Assembly: GCF_001029285.1 (NCBI RefSeq)
Contig: NZ_LDZY01000005.1
Span: forward strand, 62,001-126,000
DNA length: 64,000 nt
From: Desulfosporosinus acididurans
Lineage (GTDB): Bacteria; Bacillota; Desulfitobacteriia; Desulfitobacteriales; Desulfitobacteriaceae
Reading direction: 5' to 3'
Both the position numbers and the translations under genes were made by a program. Shown here in pieces: positions 18,606 to 28,110 of the stretch. Positions within the stretch are counted from its first letter, which is position 1. Every line of letters begins with the position of its first letter. A model generated the notes under the pieces. The model was given only the letters and a program-made list of their open reading frames with translations, was not told the origin of the DNA and made no database searches.

Positions 18606-19415
18606 TTATTCCGTCTCTTTCTGAGCATGTTCAACAACAAACTCCAGCTCATTCTTCCAATCGATTCCTGACGAGGCCCCTAGTTTTAACCAAGCAAGAT
18701 ATTCTATATTTCCTTCCGGGCCACGGATCGGCGAGTATTCAAGGCCCAATATGCGGAAACCTGAAACTTCCGCTTGACTGAGAACATCCATAATAACTTG
18801 TTTATGGACCATAATATCTTTGACAACACCCTTTTTGCCCACAAATTCTCTTCCGGCTTCAAATTGAGGCTTAATCAGAGTGAGTACTTGGCCCTGTTCC
18901 TTTAAGATTTCTTTCATTGCTGTAAAAATCTTGGTTATCGAAATAAAAGCCACGTCGGAAACGACCCAATCCACTCGTTCCGGCAAAGAATCCTTAGTTA
19001 AATATCGAGCATTCACTCGTTCCATGGAGATTACTCGAGGATCAGTACGCAGTTTCCAATCTAACTGTCCATAGCCTACGTCTACAGCGTAAACGCGTTT
19101 GGCTCCATTTTGCAAGACACAATCTGTGAACCCTCCAGTGGAAGCTCCTATATCGACAATGACTTGGTCAGTAAATTGAAGTGAAAAGGTTTCTACAGCT
19201 TTGGCTAATTTTAATCCTCCTCTTGAAACATAAGGCAAGATTTCTCCTTTTATTTCAATTCGAGAATTATTCGCCAATTCTGCTCCGGGTTTATCGACAC
19301 GCTGCCCGTCTACAAAGACGATTCCGGCCATAATCATGGCTTTAGCCTTCTCCCGACTAGCTGCCAAATTATTTTTCACCATTAAAATGTCAATACGTTC
19401 TTTTCCTTTAGACAA
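18606..19415 (-). CDS. tlyA: TlyA-family rRNA 2'-O-methyltransferase
   Basis: 269 residues. An N-terminal S4 RNA-binding domain (ERIDILMVKNNLAASREKAK) is fused to an FtsJ-like methyltransferase. The S-adenosylmethionine site is seen in VIVDIGASTGGFTDCVLQNGA and the catalytic KDKE set includes Lys in TLIKPQFEAG. In mycobacteria TlyA methylates 16S and 23S rRNA; here the function is inferred by family (YqxC). It has a TTG start with GAAGGGA upstream, 18 bases after dxs. Confidence 0.93.
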   Translation of the reverse strand: MSKGKERIDILMVKNNLAASREKAKAMIMAGIVFVDGQRVDKPGAELANNSRIEIKGEILPYVSRGGLKLAKAVETFSLQFTDQVIVDIGASTGGFTDCVLQNGAKRVYAVDVGYGQLDWKLRTDPRVISMERVNARYLTKDSLPERVDWVVSDVAFISITKIFTAMKEILKEQGQVLTLIKPQFEAGREFVGKKGVVKDIMVHKQVIMDVLSQAEVSGFRILGLEYSPIRGPEGNIEYLAWLKLGASSGIDWKNELEFVVEHAQKETE

Positions 19416-19433
19416 TAGTTTCTTTTCGTCCCT

Positions 19434-21344
19434 TCATTTGCCGGTAGACACTCTATCCGGAGATTGGGTGATGGATCCGACTATTTTCAAACGCTCAATG
19501 GCTTGAATAATTCCCTTAACAGATAATCCTTGAGCCATATGCAGCTGGGAAATTGATCCCTGTTCCACAAAACCAGTATATCCAAGACGTTCAACGTTAA
19601 CTCCCTGAATTCCTTCTTCTTCTAAAAGTTCAAGAATAGCGCTGCCCATACCACCTTTTAAGACATGATCCTCAATTGTCACGAAATTTTCGGTTTTTTG
19701 CGCATAGGATAAGATCAATTCTCGGTCAAGCGGATTAATAAAGCGCAAGTTGATTACTGCAGCCTCGATGCCCCTATGACGCAATTCTTGCGCAGCTGAA
19801 AGACAAATTTGTACCGTAGGACCAATTCCGATCAACGTTACATCTTTACCATCTCGCAACACTTCCCCCTTGCCAATGGAAATCTCATGCAAGGGTTCTG
19901 TCAGGGAAACACCTTGACCCGCCGATCTCGGGTAACGCAAAGCAACTGGACCATCATACTTCAAGGCCGTTAAAATCATATGGCGTAATTCATCCTCATC
20001 CTTAGGAGCCATAAGAACAAGATTAGGTATAATCCTTAAAAAGGAAATATCAAAAACACCGTGATGAGTTGGTCCATCATCGCCTACGACTCCTGCCCGG
20101 TCAATAGCTAAGACAACAGGAGCATTTTGCAGACAAACATCATGGAGAACCTGATCATAAGCTCGTTGATAGAATGTCGAATAAATGGCAACAACCGGTT
20201 TAAGTCCTCCAAAAGCTAGACCAGCGGCAAACGTTACAGCATGTTGTTCCGCAATCCCTACGTCAAAAAAACGTTCCGGAAATATTTCCGCAAAAGTCTT
20301 TAGCCCTGTCCCACTTGGCATGGCAGCACTTATAGCAACGATTTTAGGATCATCCTTCGCTAATCGGCAGAGAGTATCCCCAAAAATTGCGGTATAGGTT
20401 GGTGGTGACGATTTTTTTATAATCTTGCCTGTTTCTGGATCAAAGGGAGCCACCCCATGAAATACATCAGGGTTTTCTTCAGCAGGTTTAAATCCTTTTC
20501 CTTTACATGTCACTACATGTACAAGGACAGGTCCCTTTTTATGCTTAGCCTGATCGAGAACTTCTTCTAATAGAGCCTGATCATGCCCCTCAATTGGGCC
20601 CAAGTAGGTAAACCCTAATTCCTCAAAAAGCAAGCCGGGAACCAACAAATATTTCAAGCTGTCTTTTGCTTTGGCAACCATTTTAGCAACTTTCGAACCT
20701 ATTTTAGGAATACGTTTCAATAACTCCTCAATTTCTTCCTTACGCTTGTCATAAAGCGGGTCTGTTCTTAAACGATTGAGATAGGAAGACATTGCTCCGA
20801 CATTAGGTGAAATGGACATTTCATTGTCATTGAGAACGACAATAATATTTGTTTCATTATGGCCGGCATGATTTAAAGCCTCATAAGCCATCCCACCGGT
20901 CATAGCTCCATCTCCGATTACTGCGACCACATGATGATCTTCACCCAGAATATCACGGGCCTTAGCAAAGCCAACCGCTGCCGAGATAGAAGTACTGGAA
21001 TGACCTGTTTCAAAGCAATCGTGTACACTTTCAGAGCGTTTGGGAAAGCCAGAGATACCATGATATTGACGTATTGTAGAAAATCTGTCAAAACGACCCG
21101 TTAATAATTTATGAACATAGGTTTGATGACCAACATCCCAGACAATCTTGTCCTTAGGACTGTCAAATACCCTATGCAGTGCTATTGTCAATTCGACGAC
21201 TCCAAGGTTAGGCGCTAAATGTCCGCCATTTTTAGAGATCACATCAATCATATGTTTCCGAATCTCTTGAGCCAGAGTGTTAAGCTCGGCCAAATCCAAC
21301 GAACCCAAGTCATTTGGCTCATGGATTTTTTCGAGTAGTCCCAT
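19434..21344 (-). CDS. dxs: 1-deoxy-D-xylulose-5-phosphate synthase
   Basis: First enzyme of the MEP isoprenoid pathway (pyruvate plus glyceraldehyde-3-phosphate to DXP), 636 residues. The TPP-binding motif is [20 protein letters not shown]. Other signatures are [31 protein letters not shown], and [17 protein letters not shown]. It lies in one run with ispA, so precursor supply and prenyl transfer share a transcript. Its 5' end overlaps the preceding membrane-protein gene by 26 bp. Confidence 0.97.
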   Translation of the reverse strand: MGLLEKIHEPNDLGSLDLAELNTLAQEIRKHMIDVISKNGGHLAPNLGVVELTIALHRVFDSPKDKIVWDVGHQTYVHKLLTGRFDRFSTIRQYHGISGFPKRSESVHDCFETGHSSTSISAAVGFAKARDILGEDHHVVAVIGDGAMTGGMAYEALNHAGHNETNIIVVLNDNEMSISPNVGAMSSYLNRLRTDPLYDKRKEEIEELLKRIPKIGSKVAKMVAKAKDSLKYLLVPGLLFEELGFTYLGPIEGHDQALLEEVLDQAKHKKGPVLVHVVTCKGKGFKPAEENPDVFHGVAPFDPETGKIIKKSSPPTYTAIFGDTLCRLAKDDPKIVAISAAMPSGTGLKTFAEIFPERFFDVGIAEQHAVTFAAGLAFGGLKPVVAIYSTFYQRAYDQVLHDVCLQNAPVVLAIDRAGVVGDDGPTHHGVFDISFLRIIPNLVLMAPKDEDELRHMILTALKYDGPVALRYPRSAGQGVSLTEPLHEISIGKGEVLRDGKDVTLIGIGPTVQICLSAAQELRHRGIEAAVINLRFINPLDRELILSYAQKTENFVTIEDHVLKGGMGSAILELLEEEGIQGVNVERLGYTGFVEQGSISQLHMAQGLSVKGIIQAIERLKIVGSITQSPDRVSTGK

Positions 21345-21933
21345 CCTTTTTGCCCCCTCGTTTATTCGCTCCGGTCAGATTCCAACCCGTAATTTGTTCG
21401 AAAGCAGCAATAACACTCCCGACCCAGGCAATAATTGTATTTGCTTCTTGAATAGCCAGTGACTTACCTATTGCTTTACCGGTGACAGTTATTGACGCCA
21501 CCAAGGCCAAGATAATCGTCGTTAACCAAATTTCTTTCGTTCCAAAGTTCGGATATAACCGGACTATATCTATAACAATTGCCGCTGCCAATACTCCGCT
21601 TAAAGTTCCTGTAACATCTCCCACAACATCATTCGCCATATTGGCTACCAAATCTGCATGCCGTACAAGGAACACCGTTTGACGTGCACCCTGGACACGG
21701 TTGGCAGCTCTGGCATGGTGAGGAGCTTCCTGAGCAGCGGTGGCAGCTATCCCTATAATATCGAAAACAATATGCACTCCAATTACGGTTAAAAGCAAGA
21801 AAGCTGCAACCCATAAGGATGAGGTTTTGCGAATTAATAACTCTGAACTGACCCCAACAACGGCTGCAATAAGAAAGCTTCCAATGAAGACAAAGCTTAG
21901 ATGCTTCAAGCTTTTACGTTTGCGAACTGCCAA
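21319..21933 (-). CDS. Integral membrane protein of unknown function between ispA and dxs
   Basis: 204 residues with a TTG start and GAGGAGG upstream. Hydrophobic spans lie at about 13-30, 38-62, 105-122 and 130-150, with a basic N-terminus ([11 protein letters not shown]) and a basic C-terminal tail ([15 protein letters not shown]). A conserved-looking central segment ([20 protein letters not shown]) precedes a Gly/Ala-rich span. I do not recognise a named family with confidence. The 26-bp overlap with dxs suggests coupled expression and perhaps a link to isoprenoid metabolism. Confidence 0.75.
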   Translation of the reverse strand: MAVRKRKSLKHLSFVFIGSFLIAAVVGVSSELLIRKTSSLWVAAFLLLTVIGVHIVFDIIGIAATAAQEAPHHARAANRVQGARQTVFLVRHADLVANMANDVVGDVTGTLSGVLAAAIVIDIVRLYPNFGTKEIWLTTIILALVASITVTGKAIGKSLAIQEANTIIAWVGSVIAAFEQITGWNLTGANKRGGKKDGTTRKNP

Positions 21934-21964
21934 CGTTCCGTAAACCTCCTCAATATATATCTGA

Positions 21965-22405
21965 TCAGATTAAAAGCCCCACAATAATCCCTACGAGAAC
22001 ACCGCCAAACACCTCTAATGGCGTGTGTCCGATTAATTCTTTTAAACGGGCTTGGGACAGATCTGACCCTTGGGACAATCGCTCAACCAGTTGATTAAGG
22101 ACTTCTGCTTGTTTGCCAGCTGCTCGCCTGACTCCCGCAGCATCATATAAAACAACCATACCATAAACAGCAGAGACCGCAAAAATTGGAGAATTCCATC
22201 CATAATATTTCCCGATCCCCAAAGCTAAGGCACTGACCGTAGCAGAATGAGAACTTGGAAATCCTCCAGAACTTAATATAAGTTGAAGGTTGAATTTACC
22301 GGCCACAATTAAGTTTATAACAACTTTCAAAAGTTGGGCAGCAAGCCAAGCCGTTACTGCCGAAACAAGTATCGCGTTATAGAAAATTCCTGGAAAAATG
22401 GGCAT
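21965..22405 (-). CDS. Divergent PAP2-family membrane protein (YuiD-like)
   Basis: 146-residue membrane protein of the DUF212/divergent PAP2 group. The phosphatase-like motif is SSGGFPSSHSATVSALALGIG, followed by VLYDAAGVRRAAGKQAEVLN and a final hydrophobic span (EVFGGVLVGIIVGLL). The start is ATG 22405, with AGAGGGTG 5 bases upstream; a longer frame would overlap ispA. The substrate is unknown. Being between ispA and dxs, a prenyl or lipid diphosphate role is possible but unproven. Confidence 0.88.
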   Translation of the reverse strand: MPIFPGIFYNAILVSAVTAWLAAQLLKVVINLIVAGKFNLQLILSSGGFPSSHSATVSALALGIGKYYGWNSPIFAVSAVYGMVVLYDAAGVRRAAGKQAEVLNQLVERLSQGSDLSQARLKELIGHTPLEVFGGVLVGIIVGLLI

Positions 22406-22419
22406 GGTAGCACCCTCTT

Positions 22420-23286
22420 TCAATGCTGGCGTTGTTCGATATAAACAGCGAGATCGCCAAGAAACTCAGCGCGGTTATCCAGCAGCTTTAAGGCGGATTG
22501 AGCTCCTTGAATTTGAGCATGCAGCACGCGTTTCGCTTCTTCAAGGCCCAATATCGAGACGTAAGTTGCTTTCTCTTGACGTTGATCACTGCCTGCGGGT
22601 TTACCAAGGGTCTCGCTGTCTCCGATTACATCTAAAATATCGTCTTTTATTTGAAAGGCCAGCCCTAAAGCTTGAGCATACTTGGTTAAAGCCTCAATCT
22701 GCTCCTCGCTGCCTCCCGCTAATATCCCGCCAAGACGAGCAGAAACTGTCAATAAAGCACCCGTCTTCGCTTTATGTATTTCTTCGATCTCTGCCAAAGA
22801 AAGTTTTTTTCCTTCCCCAGCAATATCTAAAACTTGTCCTCCCACCATACCGTTTTTTCCCGCCGCAACAGCCACTTCACGGATAACTCGAAGCTGCCTT
22901 TCGGGTTGACAAAGAACTGGATCGGCGAGAAATTCAAAAGCATAGGTTAACAACCCATCCCCTGCCAAAATTGCATTGGCCTCTCCAAAAACCTTATGAT
23001 TAGATAATCTTCCCCTTCTATAGTCATCATTATCCATTGCCGGCAGATCATCATGAATTAGAGAATACGTATGAATTAACTCCAGAGCTATAGCGGCGGG
23101 TAAAATTTTTTCCGGATCTCCCCCCACTGCTTTCGCCGAAGCTAAAGCTAAAACTGGCCGGATACGCTTACCTCCTCCAACCAGAGAATAGGACATGCTT
23201 TCACTTAGTTTATCCTTGCCCCAGGGCATTTGAGCAAGATACTTCTCAATCACAGCTAGATACTGTTGAAAGGTTTCCTGGAACAC
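22420..23286 (-). CDS. ispA: Farnesyl diphosphate synthase (IspA)
   Basis: 288-residue short-chain trans-prenyltransferase condensing IPP with DMAPP and GPP. The first aspartate-rich motif is HDDLPAMDNDDYRRG and the second is QIKDDILDVIGD. GGKRIRPVLALASAKAV is the N-terminal signature. It has a GTG start just after the xseB stop. The xseA-xseB-ispA-dxs order is widely conserved in Firmicutes and proteobacteria. Confidence 0.95.
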   Translation of the reverse strand: MFQETFQQYLAVIEKYLAQMPWGKDKLSESMSYSLVGGGKRIRPVLALASAKAVGGDPEKILPAAIALELIHTYSLIHDDLPAMDNDDYRRGRLSNHKVFGEANAILAGDGLLTYAFEFLADPVLCQPERQLRVIREVAVAAGKNGMVGGQVLDIAGEGKKLSLAEIEEIHKAKTGALLTVSARLGGILAGGSEEQIEALTKYAQALGLAFQIKDDILDVIGDSETLGKPAGSDQRQEKATYVSILGLEEAKRVLHAQIQGAQSALKLLDNRAEFLGDLAVYIEQRQH

Positions 23287-23293
23287 TTCTCTC

Positions 23294-23566
23294 TCATCCT
23301 TTCACATCGAAACTAATGGGCTGAATCTGAAGTTGTCCATCAGGATCTTCAAGTAAAACCTGCATTTGTTTCTCCGCCTGATTTAGCACCCTAGAACAAT
23401 GTTGGACGAGAGCAACACCAACTTTAAAATAGTTCAAAGCATTTTCCAAAGGAAGGTCTTTCTGTTCAAGGGCCTTAACAAGGGATTCTAATCGTTCAAA
23501 TCCAGTTTCCAAAGAAATAGCATCTCTTTCTTCTGATATATCAAAATTGAGAAGCTCCTCATCCAT
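23294..23566 (-). CDS. xseB: Exodeoxyribonuclease VII small subunit
   Basis: 90-residue helical subunit that activates XseA. The core FERLESLVKALEQKDLPLENALNYFKVGVALVQHC is typical of the family. The start chosen is ATG 23566, about 10 bases from AAGGAG; a TTG at 23575 sits directly on that site. It overlaps the last codon of xseA only if the upstream TTG is used. Confidence 0.93.
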   Translation of the reverse strand: MDEELLNFDISEERDAISLETGFERLESLVKALEQKDLPLENALNYFKVGVALVQHCSRVLNQAEKQMQVLLEDPDGQLQIQPISFDVKG

Positions 23567-23567
23567 A

Positions 23568-24773
23568 TTATTCAATCTCCTTCTCTGTTACCTTGCAGAC
23601 CAACCGTCCCTCACTTAACTGAACGCGAATCTGTTCCAGTAACTCGACATTTGCAGCCGAACGAAGAAGTTTTCCTTCTTCATTATAGGCCAAAGAATAA
23701 CCTCGGCCTAAGATCGCCAACGGACTTAGTAAATCCAGTTTTGCCGCCAATAAATTTAGTATACCATTTTTATCATTGACAAATCTAGTCATGCCTTCCT
23801 GAAGACGCATGTGAAGGCTATCCAAACGCTGGCGATTCTGGTCTATTCTCCAAAACGGATCCTTAAGCGGGCCCTTATTAGCGATCCCCGCAAGCTGTTG
23901 GCGTTTACGCTCAATTTGCGCTTCTAAACCATTCTTCAAACGAGTCCGCAATTGCTCGACTTGCAGCTGCAAATCAACCAGTATGGGAACAGCGAGTTCA
24001 GCCGCTGCCGAGGGAGTTGGAGCTCTCAAATCTGCCACGTAATCAGATATAGTTACATCAGTCTCATGTCCAACTGCCGAGATAATGGGTATTCGGGAGG
24101 CCGCTATTGACCTTGCAACAATTTCCGTGTTGAAGGCCCACAATTCCTCGAGAGAGCCGCCGCCTCGTCCGATAATAATAACGTCAACTGCTTCTGAACG
24201 GTTTAAACGATCAATTGCCTGGGCAATTTCTTGCGGAGCCAATTCACCTTGTACAGCAGCAGGTGCCAAAACCCATGAAAGCTTTGGATGACGTCGCCCC
24301 ATAACATTTATTATATCTCGAATAACTGCTCCTGTTGGGCTGGTTACAATCCCAATACTGCGAGGATAAGCAGGAATCTTTTTTTTTCGCGCAGGGTCAA
24401 ATAATCCCTCTGCGGCCAGCTTTTTTTTTAGCTGCTCAAAGGCTAAGTAGAGTTGTCCTAGACCACTTGGTTCCATTTCCTCAACATAAAATTGTACCGT
24501 TCCCTCACGATCATAAATGCGCAGATTGCCGCGTACCAGGACTTTCAATCCATCAGACGGGGCAAAACGAACTCTTTCTGAACGACTTTTAAACATAACG
24601 GCTTTTAAACTGGAAAACTCGTCCTTCAAGGTGAAATACCAATGCCCGGAGGCACGATGATTCTTAAAGTTCGAAAGCTCCCCGCTGATCCAACAATTTT
24701 GAAAATCTTTTTGTTCCTGAAGAACTTGACCGATTTGACCCACAAGTTCAGATACCGACCATATTTTGGGCAC
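23568..24773 (-). CDS. xseA: Exodeoxyribonuclease VII large subunit
   Basis: Catalytic subunit of ExoVII, which degrades single-stranded DNA from both ends. The N-terminal OB fold reads WISGELSNFKNHRASGHWYF. The catalytic core has GIVTSPTGAVIRDI and VDVIIIGRGGGSLEELWAFN, followed by SAVGHETDVTISDYVADLRAPTP in two parts. A coiled-coil follows, and the C-terminal region is ILGRGYSLAYNEEG. A GTG start at 24773 is placed by a GAGG site 8 bases upstream, giving 401 residues. Confidence 0.95.
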   Translation of the reverse strand: MPKIWSVSELVGQIGQVLQEQKDFQNCWISGELSNFKNHRASGHWYFTLKDEFSSLKAVMFKSRSERVRFAPSDGLKVLVRGNLRIYDREGTVQFYVEEMEPSGLGQLYLAFEQLKKKLAAEGLFDPARKKKIPAYPRSIGIVTSPTGAVIRDIINVMGRRHPKLSWVLAPAAVQGELAPQEIAQAIDRLNRSEAVDVIIIGRGGGSLEELWAFNTEIVARSIAASRIPIISAVGHETDVTISDYVADLRAPTPSAAAELAVPILVDLQLQVEQLRTRLKNGLEAQIERKRQQLAGIANKGPLKDPFWRIDQNRQRLDSLHMRLQEGMTRFVNDKNGILNLLAAKLDLLSPLAILGRGYSLAYNEEGKLLRSAANVELLEQIRVQLSEGRLVCKVTEKEIE

Positions 24774-24935
24774 AACCTTCACCTCAAAATCATTATACCA
24801 TTAGAAAAGCGGATCGAGTCAAGCTTTCCGGACCTCACTAAAAACAACAGATTAGTTCAAACCTGAATGACTTCGTATTTGTTGGGTCTTACCACAAACA
24901 AAGCGGCCGTTGCAAAATGCATTAAGCGCCCTCTC

Positions 24936-24998
24936 AAAACAAAACCATGCATAAATAGTGGCTTAAATCATCCACTTAAATGCATGGCTTTGTTTATT
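24936..24998 (-). terminator. Long hairpin terminator after fchA
   Basis: Outer arms around CCATGCAT / ATGCATGG with flanking AAAC/GTTT pairs, and an inner AGTGG / CCACT stem. On the minus strand it continues into TTTTGTTTTG. It separates folD-fchA from xseA. The rest of 24783-25071 shows nothing else. Confidence 0.75.
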
Positions 24999-25071
24999 AA
25001 TCATTATTGGTCAGTCATAAGCGTCAGATATGAAAATCAATACCTGTAGTGCCTTTAACTTATTTTCGCTC

Positions 25072-25707
25072 TTAAAGTCTGCTTTGTACCACGGCAACAG
25101 TTTCTGCACAAATTGCAGCAGCCTGTTCAAATAACCGAGTCCGTTCGGCCTTAACTCTTTCTTGGTATTCCTGATCTTTTATCTGAGGCAGATTAATATC
25201 GACACTAAGCATCGCCGATTTCAGAGCGTTTTCTGCCAAATAAGCAGCGACTCCTACATCACTAATGGCGCCCTTATTTCCAATTGGCGCTAATTCTTGA
25301 GCCAATTGTAAAACTTTAAAACAATTTTGGGCAATTCCCAGCGGGGTATTGGTAGCCGAAACCAATACTTCCTGCAGCTTATTAGCCCTCATAACTTTTT
25401 CTTCTTCAGTACCCTTTGGTAATTTTAATACCGCCATAAAATTCGAGAACTCGGCTATATCTTGACTGAGTCCTTTTTTTAAGAGGTCCAGAACCATTTC
25501 CGCCTGTACTAAAATCTCTTTTACCTTTGGCTCAACCTCTTTATATTTCTCCTTGCCAATGGTAAGATTAGCGACCATACATGTCATTGAAGCAGCAAGA
25601 GCGCCAACATACGCAGAAACGCTTCCTCCACCCGGCGTTGGCGAAGAACTGGCGGATACCGTTAAAAATTCCTCTGTTGTCCATTGCCAGATTTGATTCA
25701 AGTCCAT
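25072..25707 (-). CDS. fchA: Methenyltetrahydrofolate cyclohydrolase (FchA)
   Basis: 211-residue, all-helical protein of the formiminotransferase-cyclodeaminase fold; in acetogens and clostridia FchA converts methenyl-THF to 10-formyl-THF. Signatures are TPGGGSVSAYVGALAASMTCMV near residue 24 and SDVGVAAYLAENALKSAM. It abuts folD, whose product also has cyclohydrolase activity in most bacteria. The pair suggests that FolD here serves mainly as dehydrogenase. Confidence 0.9.
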   Translation of the reverse strand: MDLNQIWQWTTEEFLTVSASSSPTPGGGSVSAYVGALAASMTCMVANLTIGKEKYKEVEPKVKEILVQAEMVLDLLKKGLSQDIAEFSNFMAVLKLPKGTEEEKVMRANKLQEVLVSATNTPLGIAQNCFKVLQLAQELAPIGNKGAISDVGVAAYLAENALKSAMLSVDINLPQIKDQEYQERVKAERTRLFEQAAAICAETVAVVQSRL

Positions 25708-26558
25708 TATCGCTTACCTCCTTGCAAGACAATTCCTTTAAGAACATTGCGCATGATCAAAGCTGTTGTTAAAGAGCCAACTCCGCCGGGAACAGGAGAA
25801 ATCAGGTCAGCTACCTCTTTGACGGCCTCAAAATCCACGTCTCCGCAAATTCCTTCCGGTGTTTCATTAATTCCTGCATCAACAACAATGGCACCTTGTT
25901 TAATCATATCCTTCTTAATTAATTTGGCACGTCCGACTGCAGCGATGACGATATCTGCCTGGCGAGTAAAGGCACCAAGATCCGGTGTTTTAGAATGGCA
26001 AATGGTTACGGTTGCGTTATGTTTTAGAATTAAGAATACTAACGGCTTACCAACCGTTTCTCCACGGCCAACGATGACGACATGCTTGCCCGCAATTTGT
26101 ACACCTGAACGAATAAGCAGCTCAATACAACTCTGTGGAGTAGCCGGGAACAATCCTTCCTCACCGCTTAAAATATAACCTCGATTAATCGGGTGTACCC
26201 CGTCAACATCTTTATCCGGGCGAACAGCTGCCATGATTTTTTCTTTGGCAATACCTTTGGGAAGAGGGAGCTCAATCATTATCCCATGGACATTCTGATC
26301 TTGGTTAAGTTTTTCGATTTGAGCCAGAACTTCAGCTTCAGGCGTACTTCCAGACATAACAAACAATTCGAAGGCCATGCCCAGACTTTCACTGACTTTT
26401 TGCTTTGACCGAGCATAAACTACGGATGCCGGATCATCTCCAACCAAGATTACTGCGAGCTTTGGTCGGATACCTTTTTCTTTCCACTGAACGATCTCCT
26501 CACGAATTTCTTCTTTCAGAACTTTTGCTACTGCCTTTCCATCTAGTAGTTGCGCCAA
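25707..26558 (-). CDS. folD: Methylenetetrahydrofolate dehydrogenase/cyclohydrolase (FolD)
   Basis: One-carbon enzyme of 283 residues. The catalytic YxxSKxK motif is YARSKQKVSESLG, followed by ELPLPKGIAKEKI and KDVDGVHPINRGYI. The NAD(P)-binding segment reads GRGETVGKPLVFLIL where most FolD have GRSxxVGxP, and GVHP replaces the usual GFHP, so it is a divergent member. The start is TTG 26558 (LAQLLDGK) with GAGGGGAG 8 bases upstream; the ATG at 26576 would lie before that site. Confidence 0.92.
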   Translation of the reverse strand: MAQLLDGKAVAKVLKEEIREEIVQWKEKGIRPKLAVILVGDDPASVVYARSKQKVSESLGMAFELFVMSGSTPEAEVLAQIEKLNQDQNVHGIMIELPLPKGIAKEKIMAAVRPDKDVDGVHPINRGYILSGEEGLFPATPQSCIELLIRSGVQIAGKHVVIVGRGETVGKPLVFLILKHNATVTICHSKTPDLGAFTRQADIVIAAVGRAKLIKKDMIKQGAIVVDAGINETPEGICGDVDFEAVKEVADLISPVPGGVGSLTTALIMRNVLKGIVLQGGKR

Positions 26559-26671
26559 TTGACACACTCCCCTCATTAATTTCGGCTATACCTTGTATAC
26601 CACCCATCACAAGTTAATTCGGGCCTATTAGTTGTAATATTATAAAAAGACTGAAATCTTTTAATCGAATT

Positions 26672-26707
26672 TAGGCTGAATTCGTTTGACAAACAAAATT
26701 CAGCCTA
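26672..26707. terminator. Inverted repeat after nfnB
   Basis: TAGGCTGAATT and AATTCAGCCTA, 11-bp arms with a 14-base loop. T-runs are weak on both sides. It probably ends the nfnAB transcript ahead of folD. Confidence 0.6.
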
Positions 26708-26718
26708 AAAATTTAGTA

Positions 26719-28110
26719 TTATTTCGTTTTTAGGTAAGCATCAATACCGGCAGCAGCCTTTTTACCGGCACCCATGGCCAGAATAACTGTCGCTGCACCT
26801 GTAACAATGTCTCCGCCGGCGAAAACGCCAGATTTCGAAGTCATTAGTGTCTCTGGATCTGCGACAATATTACCGCGCTTATTTAATTCTAAGCCAGGTG
26901 TCGATGTCGTTACTAACGGATTAGGTCCTTGTCCAATCGCTACGACGACAGTATCCATTTCAATCTCAAATTCCGAACCAGCAATAGGTACCGGGGCGCG
27001 TCGTCCGGATGCATCCGGTTCTCCCAGTTCATAACGTAGGCAAGTTAAACTTTTCACCCAGCCCCGTTCATCCCCTTCAATGGAAACAGGATTCGTCAAA
27101 AGACGGAATTGAATTCCTTCTTCCTCAGCATGTTCAAGCTCTTCTTTCCGAGCCGGCATTTCGTCACGTGAGCGACGGTAAATGATATAAACATTTTCAG
27201 CACCCAAACGCAGCGCTGTACGCGCTGAATCCATGGCCACGTTTCCGGCGCCGAGAACTGCCACATTCTTTCCGACTTTAACAGGGGTTGCATAGTCCGG
27301 GAATTTATATCCCTTCATTAAATTCGTTCTGGTCAGAAATTCATTAGCTGAATATACACCATTGAGATTTTCTCCAGGGATATTCATAAAATAGGGCAAG
27401 CCTGCACCTGTGCCGATGAATACGGCATCATAGCCGTTTGCCATTAGTTCATCTACAGAAGTTACTTTTCCCACAACTTGATTGGTGAGGATTTCAACTC
27501 CCATTTGTTTTAAGGTATCAATTTCCGTTTGCACAATGTCTTTAGGAAGACGAAACTGAGGAATACCATACATCAGAACGCCTCCGGCAACGTGCAGCGC
27601 TTCAAAAATCGTAACAGCATGTCCAGCTTTCGCTAAATCGCCGGCGCAGGCTAAGCCTGCTGGTCCTGCACCAATAATTGCAACTCGTTTTCCGCTCGGT
27701 TCAGTTTTTTCCATCTCAGCTTTTTTCGATTTCATACCATAATCTGCTGCAAAACGTTCAAGACGTCCGATAGCTACAGGCTCCCCTTTTATGCCCAGAA
27801 TACATTTACTCTCACATTGACTTTCTTGAGGACAAACTCGGCCACATATTGCAGGTAAGGAATTCTTGATTTTTAAAACTTTAGAAGCTTCCTCAAAGTT
27901 TTCCTCAGCAATTTGTTTAATAAAATCTGGAATTAGCACTTCCACCGGGCAGCCAGTGCGGCATAACGGTTTTTTACACTGCAGGCAGCGCTGAGCTTCC
28001 TCGACAGCCATCTCTTTAGTATAGCCCAGAGCAACCTCTTCAAAGTTATGCGCTCTGGCCTTTGAATCTTGGCAGGGCATTTCGTGACGGGGTATTTTGT
28101 TCGCGGCCAT
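26719..28110 (-). CDS. nfnB: NADH-dependent ferredoxin:NADP oxidoreductase subunit B (NfnB)
   Basis: 463 residues, related to the glutamate synthase small subunit. N-terminal Cys motifs bind Fe-S clusters (RCLQCKKPLCRTGCPVEV, then CGRVCPQESQCESKC). Two nucleotide-binding folds follow (RVAIIGAGPAGLACAGDLA and NVAVLGAGNVAMDSARTALR), and the C-terminal FAD motif is SKSGVFAGGDIVTGAATV. No glutamate synthase large subunit is nearby; instead the gene overlaps nfnA by one base (TAATG), which identifies the electron-bifurcating Nfn complex. The start is ATG 28110 with GGAGGG upstream. Confidence 0.9.
   Translation of the reverse strand: MAANKIPRHEMPCQDSKARAHNFEEVALGYTKEMAVEEAQRCLQCKKPLCRTGCPVEVLIPDFIKQIAEENFEEASKVLKIKNSLPAICGRVCPQESQCESKCILGIKGEPVAIGRLERFAADYGMKSKKAEMEKTEPSGKRVAIIGAGPAGLACAGDLAKAGHAVTIFEALHVAGGVLMYGIPQFRLPKDIVQTEIDTLKQMGVEILTNQVVGKVTSVDELMANGYDAVFIGTGAGLPYFMNIPGENLNGVYSANEFLTRTNLMKGYKFPDYATPVKVGKNVAVLGAGNVAMDSARTALRLGAENVYIIYRRSRDEMPARKEELEHAEEEGIQFRLLTNPVSIEGDERGWVKSLTCLRYELGEPDASGRRAPVPIAGSEFEIEMDTVVVAIGQGPNPLVTTSTPGLELNKRGNIVADPETLMTSKSGVFAGGDIVTGAATVILAMGAGKKAAAGIDAYLKTK

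Noticed and set aside
26719..28110. Glutamate synthase small subunit
   Set aside because: No large-subunit gene is nearby and the gene is coupled to an NfnA-type reductase, so NfnB fits better.
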